Assembly (NCBI GenBank): GCA_964605775.1
Contig: CAZSDU010000023.1
Coordinates: 1-44,608, forward strand
Direction: 5' to 3'
DNA length: 44,608 nt
DNA from: CAZSDU01 sp964605775
Lineage (GTDB): Bacteria > Bacteroidota > Bacteroidia > Bacteroidales > FEN-979
The number at the start of each line of letters is the position of its first letter. The first letter of the stretch is position 1. Below are positions 1-7,259 of this stretch, piece after piece. A program made the translations under genes and the position numbers. The notes below the pieces were generated by a model. The model saw only the letters and a list, made by a program, of their open reading frames with translations. It did not search any database and was not told the DNA's origin.

Positions 1-909
1 ACAGATACAGCGGGTAATAAATTATGGGATCTGGTCTATGGGGCAGATGATTATTATTATGGTTGGCCATGGGCAGTAAAAAAGAGCAATTCAGGGAATT
101 ATTATGAAGCCGGTAATCATTTTTTTTCTGATGGCACCGGAAATCCGTCATTTGTTAAAGTACTGCAAAATGGAAATCCGTCTTATAACAGAGATGTCAA
201 TACAGGGATGACCTGGGGTGGGTTAGCTTCAATTGACTTTCTTCAGGACAGCCTTCTGGTGATGATAAGCCGTTGGTATACGGATTTAAATACACCTCAT
301 GATGGTTTTTTTAAAACTGATACTTTAGGAAATTGCAGAAAAGTAAAAGAAATTTTTCTTCTGACCAACGGATATGAAACCGCTGCTTCTTGTAAAGACA
401 AGAAATTCATTGCTGTAGGCAACGACGCCACCGGTGGTTCATGGAAAATTTATGCGGTAAAAGTGAACTCCGATCTGGAGTACGATAGTATATATACAAA
501 GCCATTCACTTATGACAGTCTTTGCCCGCGTCCGATAGTCTCAGATACAGTCGATCCCGATTGCGATAATGTGTATGTAGGTATTGAAGAATCATTTAAA
601 AACCCTGAAACTACCAGACTAATGGTTTATCCAAATCCTGCCAGCGATCACATCACAATCGAGACACCAAAATACCTGGTGGTTACAAACACAAGCAGCA
701 ATATCCCATCCACCACCGTTTATCATCAGTGGAAATCCACCTATCTGGAGGTTTATGATCTTTCAGGCAAAAAGGTCATGGAAAGGGAGGTGAAACAATC
801 GGAAAAAGAGATCCTACTGGATATTTCAGGCTGGAAGAGAGGGATGTATATTTTCAGATTGCTGTATAACAAGCAGGAAGTGGGGAATCAGAAGGTGGTG
901 GTGGAGTAA
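1..909 (+). CDS. Secreted protein, 3' part, with T9SS type A sorting domain (partial)
   Basis: The reading frame is open from the first base of the window, so the gene starts upstream and only the last 302 codons are seen. The visible part has no recognised catalytic motif. Its aromatic, Asp/Gly-rich segments (for example DTAGNKLWD) resemble the beta-strand repeats of secreted Bacteroidota proteins. The last ~90 residues form a T9SS type A sorting domain: a YPNPAS motif, then LEVYDLSGKKV and a final GMYIFRL segment before a short basic tail. The protein is therefore expected to cross the outer membrane by the Por system and be released or anchored on the cell surface. Its 3' end overlaps the convergent hydantoinase gene by 22 bp. 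The passenger function is unknown; secretion is supported directly by the motif. Confidence 0.85.
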   Translation, partial: TDTAGNKLWDLVYGADDYYYGWPWAVKKSNSGNYYEAGNHFFSDGTGNPSFVKVLQNGNPSYNRDVNTGMTWGGLASIDFLQDSLLVMISRWYTDLNTPHDGFFKTDTLGNCRKVKEIFLLTNGYETAASCKDKKFIAVGNDATGGSWKIYAVKVNSDLEYDSIYTKPFTYDSLCPRPIVSDTVDPDCDNVYVGIEESFKNPETTRLMVYPNPASDHITIETPKYLVVTNTSSNIPSTTVYHQWKSTYLEVYDLSGKKVMEREVKQSEKEILLDISGWKRGMYIFRLLYNKQEVGNQKVVVE

Positions 910-2228
910 GGAGCTCCCCCAAGGATAACCTTTTCAGCCCGTCCGTGAACCTTAAAGCCTTCGTAGATCTCCGAATCACAATGCTGAACATGGCTTTTTA
1001 CGGAAATAGTCTTTGAGAAATCCGGGTCCCAGATCACAATATCTGCATCATATCCCGGTTCTATCCTGCCTTTTGTCTGACCCATTCCGAAAATTTCAGC
1101 AGGATTGACTGATACCAGGTCAACGAAACGGTTCAGACTCATTCTGCCGGCAAGAACGCCGTAGGTGTACAATAGGCTTAAACGGTGTTCTATCCCACCT
1201 GCTCCATTGGGAATTCTGGTGAAATCATGGATCCCCCGGTCTTTTTGTCCATGCAGATTGAACGGACAATGATCCGTAGAAACCACATCGATGAGTCCAT
1301 CGGCAAGCGCTTCCCAGAGTCCTTCCTGATCATTTTTTCCGCGTATGGGCGGAGAGATCACATAAGGCAGTACATCCATGTCGTCACGGTCAAGACCATA
1401 TACCGAATCGTCTAACAAGAGATACTGAGGGCATGTTTCACCATAAACCCGGATACCCGATTTTTTAGCAGCGCCCACCATTTCAGCTCCCTTCCGGGTT
1501 GAAATATGAACAATATAAGCCTTACATCCTGTTTTTGCCGATAAGGCAATAACCTTTTCTATCGCCCGGATCTCTGTTTCCGGTGGCCGGGATGCTGCAT
1601 GGCAGGCAGGCCTGACCTTCCCTTCTTTCACAAACTCCTGCTGCTTATGGCTGATCCATACGCCATCTTCGCAATGTACCATCACCAAAACCCCGGCTGA
1701 TCCAGCAATCCACATAAGTCGTTCCAGTTCATCATACCCTATCCCGATGGATTCACGGTAAGCCAGATAGGCCTTGAAAGACCTGATTCCTTCCATTTCA
1801 ATCATCGGAATGATCTCCCTGGCAATCGCAGTATTCCATTCACTGATGCCCAGGTGAAGCCCGCAATTGATATGACTGGCTGCCGTTTCAGCTTTCCGCA
1901 GGAAGTAAGCTTCCTCCAGTGATTGTCCGCGATGGGGAGTAACAAAATCGATCATCGTGGTGGTTCCTCCGGCCAAAGCCGCCTGGCTGCCGGATATGAA
2001 ATCATCGGAGGAATTACCGGCAGGAGTGGGTAAGGCAAGGTGAACATGGGGATCAATACCTCCGGGCAGAATTAATTTCCCCAGGGCATTGATCACTTCA
2101 GCATCCCTAAACCTGTCTGAATGAAAATCCCCGATGGCTGAAATTTTTCCACCTTCTATGAATACATCCGTCCGGATCTGTTCTTTCCCTTTGATAATGT
2201 TGCCGTTCCGGATCAGTATGGGGTTCAT
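888..2228 (-). CDS. Dihydropyrimidinase / hydantoinase-family amidohydrolase
   Basis: This 446-residue cyclic amidohydrolase belongs to the dihydropyrimidinase/D-hydantoinase/allantoinase family, which opens cyclic ureides such as hydantoins and dihydropyrimidines. From the chosen start, the binuclear metal motif HVH is at residues 61-63 within GGIDPHVHL. The lysine expected to be carboxylated is near residue 152 (SFKAYLAYRE). Further ligand-type motifs are HCED, HIST and the late VVSTDHCPF. The frame can begin at 2312, but that adds 28 residues overlapping the upstream SsnA-like gene; the ATG at 2228 (MNPILIRNG) lies 10 bp after that gene's stop and matches the family N-terminus. It is probably co-transcribed with the SsnA-like gene. 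In the enterobacterial ygf/yge purine cluster the equivalent gene is hyuA. The exact substrate here, probably a purine-derived ring, is inferred. Confidence 0.9.
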   Translation of the reverse strand: MNPILIRNGNIIKGKEQIRTDVFIEGGKISAIGDFHSDRFRDAEVINALGKLILPGGIDPHVHLALPTPAGNSSDDFISGSQAALAGGTTTMIDFVTPHRGQSLEEAYFLRKAETAASHINCGLHLGISEWNTAIAREIIPMIEMEGIRSFKAYLAYRESIGIGYDELERLMWIAGSAGVLVMVHCEDGVWISHKQQEFVKEGKVRPACHAASRPPETEIRAIEKVIALSAKTGCKAYIVHISTRKGAEMVGAAKKSGIRVYGETCPQYLLLDDSVYGLDRDDMDVLPYVISPPIRGKNDQEGLWEALADGLIDVVSTDHCPFNLHGQKDRGIHDFTRIPNGAGGIEHRLSLLYTYGVLAGRMSLNRFVDLVSVNPAEIFGMGQTKGRIEPGYDADIVIWDPDFSKTISVKSHVQHCDSEIYEGFKVHGRAEKVILGGAPYSTTTF

Positions 2229-2238
2229 GGTTTCGGAT

Positions 2239-3552
2239 TCAGGAAATATGTTGCATGGCTTCCCAAAGACGGCCTGCCTGAAGCCGGGATTCATGCAGGA
2301 TTTTATCTTCATCCACCGTCAGCATTTTTCCGTTTTCCACGATCAGTTTCCCGCTTGAGATCACATGTTTCACATGCTTGGCCTCCAGTCCGAAGAGGAA
2401 ATGCCCGGGAAAATTATGTTGAGTCAGGGGTGTGGGTGTATCATAATCCAGAACGACCAGGTTATTCTCCCCGTCACCTGCAAATCCGTTCCGGTCAAGG
2501 TAATGATGAACATTCCTGAACCGGCGGTAAGTCTCATGGTAATCAATGGTATCGAAATGATGCCCGGAGAAAAAGGCTGCCTTTGCACTCCTCAGCATGT
2601 CGCAATGCATGCCATCGGTTCCAAACATAATCCTTGAACCAAGGCCTTCCGAATTAAAAAATCCGACAGTATTATTCAGGTTGCTTTCCATATTTTCGAC
2701 CACCCAGGCTGGAGAATCATGAACCAGTTTTCTTTCCCGCTCATTGAGGTGAATGCAATGAACCAGAATTGATTTCGGGAACTGCAGCACTCCTGCTTCG
2801 AAAAGCCGTTCGATCACCCTTTTCCGGTAATGCTGCTCACAATGCTTCTCGTCCGACAGATCCTCGGCCACATGGATATGAATGCCTGAATTTGTCCTGC
2901 CTGCCAGGTCAACGGCTTGTTTCAGTGTTTTGTCTCCGACCGTGAAGGAAGCATGCAATCCGACCAATCCCTGTCTTTTTGAAAGGTATGCAGCCGTTTC
3001 ACTCAATCCCTTTTCAGCTATTTCCAGCCCGTCACGATCCGAGATCTCGTAACAAAGGAGATGATTCACCCCCACTGCTTCAAAAGCCTCAGCGATGATT
3101 TCAAGACTGCCATCTATGGCGAAGGGGGAAGCATGATGATCGATGACAAAGGTGACGCCGTTTTTGGCGCAGGCTATGGCTGTGACCAGCGCGCTGGCGC
3201 GGATCATGTCAAGGTCCAGTGATTTGTCGAGCGTCCACCAGACATACTGCAATATTTCAGAAAAATTTTGCGGATTCTTCTTCGGTGCATTCATTCCCCT
3301 GGCCAAGGCCGAATACACATGGTGATGCCCGTTGGCAAAGGATTTGGTAATGTATTTACCGCTGCAGTCGATGGTTCTGTTCACAGACATTGCAGGATAC
3401 TCCCCTCTCCCTCCGGGAGAGGGGTCGGGGGTGAGGGGTGTTTTGCCCTGAGAGGAGCCGGGGGTGAGGGGATTTGGTTCTACAAGGATATCCGTCTGCC
3501 GGAATTCCAAGGTCTGCCAGTCGATAAATATGCCGTTTTTAAGGAGTATCAT
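2239..3552 (-). CDS. ssnA: SsnA-like metal-dependent aminohydrolase
   Basis: This 437-residue amidohydrolase resembles E. coli SsnA (about 442 residues), a putative aminohydrolase of the chlorohydrolase/guanine deaminase superfamily encoded beside ygfK and xdhD. Visible metal and active-site motifs are NGHHHVYSAL, HIHVAED, LVHCIHL and FGTDGM. The frame opens at 3570, but a TAnnTTTG promoter element at 3568-3575 overlaps that codon, so the ATG at 3552 (MILLKNG) is preferred. An odd feature is an insertion of about 25 residues near residues 27-50, read as PLTPDPSPGGRGE and neighbours, encoded by an interspersed palindromic repeat. It lies before the conserved strand ending in the HHH motif, in what is normally a surface loop. 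The protein otherwise looks intact. Its role is probably deamination or hydrolysis of a purine or related heterocycle; no substrate is proven from sequence. Confidence 0.85.
   Translation of the reverse strand: MILLKNGIFIDWQTLEFRQTDILVEPNPLTPGSSQGKTPLTPDPSPGGRGEYPAMSVNRTIDCSGKYITKSFANGHHHVYSALARGMNAPKKNPQNFSEILQYVWWTLDKSLDLDMIRASALVTAIACAKNGVTFVIDHHASPFAIDGSLEIIAEAFEAVGVNHLLCYEISDRDGLEIAEKGLSETAAYLSKRQGLVGLHASFTVGDKTLKQAVDLAGRTNSGIHIHVAEDLSDEKHCEQHYRKRVIERLFEAGVLQFPKSILVHCIHLNERERKLVHDSPAWVVENMESNLNNTVGFFNSEGLGSRIMFGTDGMHCDMLRSAKAAFFSGHHFDTIDYHETYRRFRNVHHYLDRNGFAGDGENNLVVLDYDTPTPLTQHNFPGHFLFGLEAKHVKHVISSGKLIVENGKMLTVDEDKILHESRLQAGRLWEAMQHIS
3401..3471. repeat. Interspersed palindromic repeat inside ssnA-like gene
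   Basis: A perfect 10-bp inverted repeat (arms 3402-3411 and 3415-3424, 3-nt loop) is followed by a G-rich tail and then by a second, partial copy of the tail (about 3446-3471). The same element, with 9-bp arms, lies in the restriction gene at 6259-6294. The element keeps the reading frame of the minus-strand gene and encodes a Pro/Gly-rich segment. Confidence 0.85.
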
Positions 3553-3567
3553 AAAATTAATTCTACC

Positions 3568-3575
3568 CAAAAGTA
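3568..3575 (-). promoter_or_regulatory. -7 element TACTTTTG for the ssnA-like/hydantoinase pair
   Basis: On the minus strand this reads TACTTTTG, an exact match to the Bacteroidota -7 consensus TAnnTTTG. It sits about 16 bp before the ATG at 3552 and rules against the upstream ATG at 3570. No clear -33 TTTG is seen at the usual spacing. Confidence 0.5.
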
Positions 3576-3629
3576 AGGAGAAGATTTAATTTGTTAACTT
3601 GCATTGGCGACTTTGATAAAAAATAATCA

Positions 3630-6600
3630 ATGATGATTAAAGATTACCTGAATCACATCATAAAAACGACTACCCGGGGAGATGCCAGGGAAGAAAGTTA
3701 TTACCCCCATTTTTCCAATTTTCTGTTTGATTTTGCTTTAAGTATCGGTAAGACCAAAACGCAAATCACAACCCTGCCAAAGAAAACCGAGGCTGGGAAT
3801 CCCGATTTCAGGGTCTGGGACGGCAAAGAAAACATTGTCGGTTATATCGAGGCAAAGAAACCAGGCGAAAACCTGAATCTGATCGAAGATTCGGAACAAC
3901 TGAAGCGCTATTTAAAAACCTTCCCGAATGTAATTCTCACTGATTTCTACGAATTCCGTCTCTACCGCTCAGGCATACTGATCGATAAAACCTTTATTGC
4001 CCGCTCTGCGCTGGCTAAAAAAGGAATTCCTCCTCCCATTGAAAATGAAGAAAAATTCGTCGCCCTGCTGACTAAATTTTTTGCATTCTCACTGCCGAAA
4101 GTTACCACAGCCGAGCAATTGGCCAGGGAACTTGCCATAAGGACAAGGTTTCTGCGCGATGAGGTGATTTCCGTGGAAATGGAACAGCAGCAAAAGGGGA
4201 AAGGCGAATTATATGGCTTTTTTGAAACCTTCAAAAAATTTCTTATCTCCCATCTCACCGAAAAAGATTTTGCCGACCTGTTCTCCCAAACCATTACTTA
4301 TGGTATGTTTGCCGCACGTACCCGGAGCACCAATGGGTTTAACCGGAAATTAGCTTACGATTTAATTCCAAAAACCATCGGCATCCTGCGGAATGTGTTC
4401 AGATTCGTTTCCCAGGGCGATCTGCCCATGCATATGGAAGTGATGATCGACGACATTGCCGAAGTACTGAATGCCGCTGATGTCAAAAATATCCTGCATG
4501 GGTATTACAAAGCCGGCAAGGGTGAAGATCCCGTCGTTCATTTTTATGAAACATTCCTGAGTGAATACGACCCCGCCACCCGTGAAAAACGAGGTGTCTA
4601 TTATACTCCGGAACCGGTGGTAAGATACATTGTGCGCAGCGTCCACGAAATTCTGAAAACTCGTTTCAAGCTCGACGATGGGCTCGCCAGCCGGGAAGTT
4701 ACCCTGCTTGATCCCGCGGGAGGAACACTCACTTTTCCAGCCGAAGCCATTCAGCTCGCGGTAAAGGAATATACCGGTAAATATGGTGAAGGCGGTATCA
4801 ATAAATTGCTGAGCGAACACATCCTGAAGAATTTTTACGCCTTTGAACTGATAATGGCGCCCTATGCCATCGGACATATCAAGATGAGCTTTCTGCTGGA
4901 AGAACTGGGTTACACCATGAAAGAACAGGAGCGCTTCAAACTTTACCTCACCAACACCCTCGATATCGAAGACCTCAGCCAGACTCAGATCCCCGGACTG
5001 GAAAGCCTGAGCGACGAAAGCCATGAAGCCGGAAAGATAAAAAGGAATGAGCAAATCCTCGTGATTATGGGGAATCCGCCATATAGTGGTATATCCGCCA
5101 ATATCAACGAATGGACCGAAAAACTCCTGAAAACCAATCTTGACGGAGCTCAGAGCTATTACGAAATTGACGGAAAGAAACTTGCAGAGAAAAAACTCTG
5201 GCTTCAGGACGACTATGTGAAGTTCCTTCGCTTCGCTCAATGGAAAATACACAAAGCGGGACAGGGAATCGTGGCCATGATCACCAACCACAGTTACCTG
5301 GATAATCCCACTTTCAGAGGCATGCGCCAGAGCCTGCTGAACACTTTCAATGAAATCTTCATCCTCGATTTACATGGTAACAGCCTGAAAAAAGAGACGG
5401 CCCCTGATGGCAGCAAGGATATGAACGTGTTCGACATTCAGCAAGGTGTCGCCATTGCCTTGTTTATAAAAAAAACCGGTGAAAAAGGATGCAAAATATA
5501 CCATGGCAACCTTTATGGTGACAGGGAAAGCAAGTACAACTGGCTGGATCATCATGAGTTGAAAAAGAAAGATTACCAGCAACTGAAACCAGTAAGCCCC
5601 TGGTATTTCTTCATTGAACGAAACACCAGAGATATTGAGCACTATAATGACTGGATGAAAGTGAATGAGATTTTTCCGGTGAATGTGACAGGTATTGTGA
5701 CAGCAAGAGATAGATTTGCCATTGATTTTAAAAAAGAAACTCTTGAAGCAAGAATCCGTCAATTCAGAAATTTAAAACTTGAGGATGATATTGTCCGCGC
5801 TGCATATAACTTAAAAGATACCCGTGGGTGGAAATTGCCGGAAGCCAGGAAAAAAGTAGCCAAGGACTTAAATTGGGATGAACATTTTAAGAAAATTCTT
5901 TATCGTCCCTTTGATATTCAACACATATATTATTCTCCTTATACTGTGGATTGGGGAAGACCAGAATTCATGAGACATATGTTTGCAGGTAATTTGGGTC
6001 TTGTTCAAAACAAACAAATAAGAGGGGAAAATATAGGTCATTCATTAATAACAGACCATATTATTGATTTTCATTTACTTGAAACTGCAAATGCCAATCC
6101 TTACCTTTTTCCCCTTTACCTATACAAACCCGAACAAAAGAAAAAGAAAACCGGTTTTCAAAGCATGATACTGTTTGAACCTGAAGAAGAATATGGGAAC
6201 GAAGGTAAAAAGCCCAACATTGCACCCGTAGTTTTTGAAATACTCAGGGAAGCTTATGCTCCCCTCTCCTTTAGGAGAGGGGCCGGGGGTGAGGTGCCCT
6301 GGGCCGAGGTAACACCGGAACAAATTCTTTATTACTGCTATGCAGTGTTGTACAGTAATACTTATAGACAGAAATATGCAGCGTTCCTGAAAATAGATTT
6401 CCCGCGCATTCCCTTTACCAGTGATTACAACTTGTTTTTACAACTGGCCGAATTGGGCGAAGCACTCACCCAACTGCATCTGCTCAAGAGTAAAACCCTG
6501 AATAACCCCATCGTAAAATACAAGGGATTGGGAGAAGATCTGATCGGGAAACCCGTTTATGATGAAGCGAACAGATGCGTTTTTATCAATGCAACCAACT

Positions 6601-6821
6601 TTTTTGAAGGCATTGAACCCGGAATGTGGAAGTATCATATCGGAGGCTATCAGGTGCTGGAGAAACACCTGAAAGACCGCAAAGGCCGTCAGATGAGCGA
6701 TCCGGCCACCTATTGCAAAATTGCCACTGCCATTGCCGGAACAATAAAAATCCAGGAAAGCATCGACTTATTATACATAAAGGCCGAGGAAAACCTGATC
6801 ACAATGATCCAAAAAGATTAA
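3630..6821 (+). CDS. Single-polypeptide restriction-modification enzyme (nuclease + N6-adenine methylase)
   Basis: This 1063-residue protein combines restriction and modification in one chain, as in type IIG/Eco57I-like or ISP-like enzymes. A PD-(D/E)XK nuclease signature is near the N-terminus: GNPDF at residues 56-60 and EAKK at 74-77. A helical linker follows. The amino-methyltransferase core has motif I, LDPAGGTLTF, near residue 360, and the catalytic motif IV, NPPYSG, near residue 481. The C-terminal third is the presumed target recognition region. No helicase motifs are seen. At residues ~877-889 it carries an in-frame insertion from the palindromic repeat at 6259-6294. The gene lies opposite to the flanking minus-strand catabolic genes and separates the ssnA/hydantoinase pair from the hydroxylase operon, which suggests later insertion. 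No separate methylase or specificity gene is nearby. The initiator could be either of two adjacent ATG codons. Confidence 0.9.
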   Translation: MMIKDYLNHIIKTTTRGDAREESYYPHFSNFLFDFALSIGKTKTQITTLPKKTEAGNPDFRVWDGKENIVGYIEAKKPGENLNLIEDSEQLKRYLKTFPNVILTDFYEFRLYRSGILIDKTFIARSALAKKGIPPPIENEEKFVALLTKFFAFSLPKVTTAEQLARELAIRTRFLRDEVISVEMEQQQKGKGELYGFFETFKKFLISHLTEKDFADLFSQTITYGMFAARTRSTNGFNRKLAYDLIPKTIGILRNVFRFVSQGDLPMHMEVMIDDIAEVLNAADVKNILHGYYKAGKGEDPVVHFYETFLSEYDPATREKRGVYYTPEPVVRYIVRSVHEILKTRFKLDDGLASREVTLLDPAGGTLTFPAEAIQLAVKEYTGKYGEGGINKLLSEHILKNFYAFELIMAPYAIGHIKMSFLLEELGYTMKEQERFKLYLTNTLDIEDLSQTQIPGLESLSDESHEAGKIKRNEQILVIMGNPPYSGISANINEWTEKLLKTNLDGAQSYYEIDGKKLAEKKLWLQDDYVKFLRFAQWKIHKAGQGIVAMITNHSYLDNPTFRGMRQSLLNTFNEIFILDLHGNSLKKETAPDGSKDMNVFDIQQGVAIALFIKKTGEKGCKIYHGNLYGDRESKYNWLDHHELKKKDYQQLKPVSPWYFFIERNTRDIEHYNDWMKVNEIFPVNVTGIVTARDRFAIDFKKETLEARIRQFRNLKLEDDIVRAAYNLKDTRGWKLPEARKKVAKDLNWDEHFKKILYRPFDIQHIYYSPYTVDWGRPEFMRHMFAGNLGLVQNKQIRGENIGHSLITDHIIDFHLLETANANPYLFPLYLYKPEQKKKKTGFQSMILFEPEEEYGNEGKKPNIAPVVFEILREAYAPLSFRRGAGGEVPWAEVTPEQILYYCYAVLYSNTYRQKYAAFLKIDFPRIPFTSDYNLFLQLAELGEALTQLHLLKSKTLNNPIVKYKGLGEDLIGKPVYDEANRCVFINATNFFEGIEPGMWKYHIGGYQVLEKHLKDRKGRQMSDPATYCKIATAIAGTIKIQESIDLLYIKAEENLITMIQKD
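6259..6294. repeat. Interspersed palindromic repeat inside the restriction gene
   Basis: A perfect 9-bp inverted repeat (6261-6269 and 6274-6282, 4-nt loop) is followed by the G-rich tail GCCGGGGGTGAGG. It is the same family as the element at 3401-3471, but is read here from the opposite face, giving residues such as PLSFRRGAGGE. It keeps the reading frame. Confidence 0.85.
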
Positions 6822-6834
6822 TCAGATCGGGTAT

Positions 6835-7212
6835 TTAAAAATCTTCCTCGTCATATTCAATTGGCACTTCGGGATTCAAATCAACTACCATGGATTGCCA
6901 GGATACCAGAATCCATTGGTTGAACAATTCGAAGGTGCGTTGTTGAGGCCACAGGGACTCATCTGTGATCCAGCCAAAAAGCACCTCCTCGAAAATTTCC
7001 GTGTAGTTTTCGCTGAGCCATTCTTTAAAATCTTCTTCGGTATTAAGTTCCTCAATGAGGTAGATGGTCGATTCGTCGTAGGTCAAAGGATCGCGGAATT
7101 CTATTGGATGTTCCCTGTCAATAGAATTCACCCAGTTGATGAGCGATTTTTTTGCAGAAACGATGATGGCATCACGGTTGATTGTTTCCATGGATTTATA
7201 TTTGGGTTTCAT
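6835..7212 (-). CDS. Small acidic protein of unknown function
   Basis: This is a 125-residue soluble acidic protein with no recognised catalytic motif. Trp and Glu residues are frequent and the C-terminus ends in EYDEEDF. No signal peptide or membrane segment is seen. An alternative start, MET at 7191, would remove seven residues. It lies 47 bp after the Mo-hydroxylase gene on the same strand, so it could be the last gene of that operon, and it converges with the restriction gene across a 13-bp gap. It could be an accessory protein of the catabolic operon or have entered together with the restriction gene; nothing in the sequence decides between these. Confidence 0.65.
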   Translation of the reverse strand: MKPKYKSMETINRDAIIVSAKKSLINWVNSIDREHPIEFRDPLTYDESTIYLIEELNTEEDFKEWLSENYTEIFEEVLFGWITDESLWPQQRTFELFNQWILVSWQSMVVDLNPEVPIEYDEEDF

Positions 7213-7259
7213 TAAATGTTGTAGTTTACACTCAAGGCGAAGTTTTATTCAACTTGTTG

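Noticed and set aside
4362..5291. Long open frame (309 codons) on the minus strand inside the restriction gene
   Set aside because: It is antisense to the conserved methylase core, and its translation shows no family features; the plus-strand frame carries all motifs.
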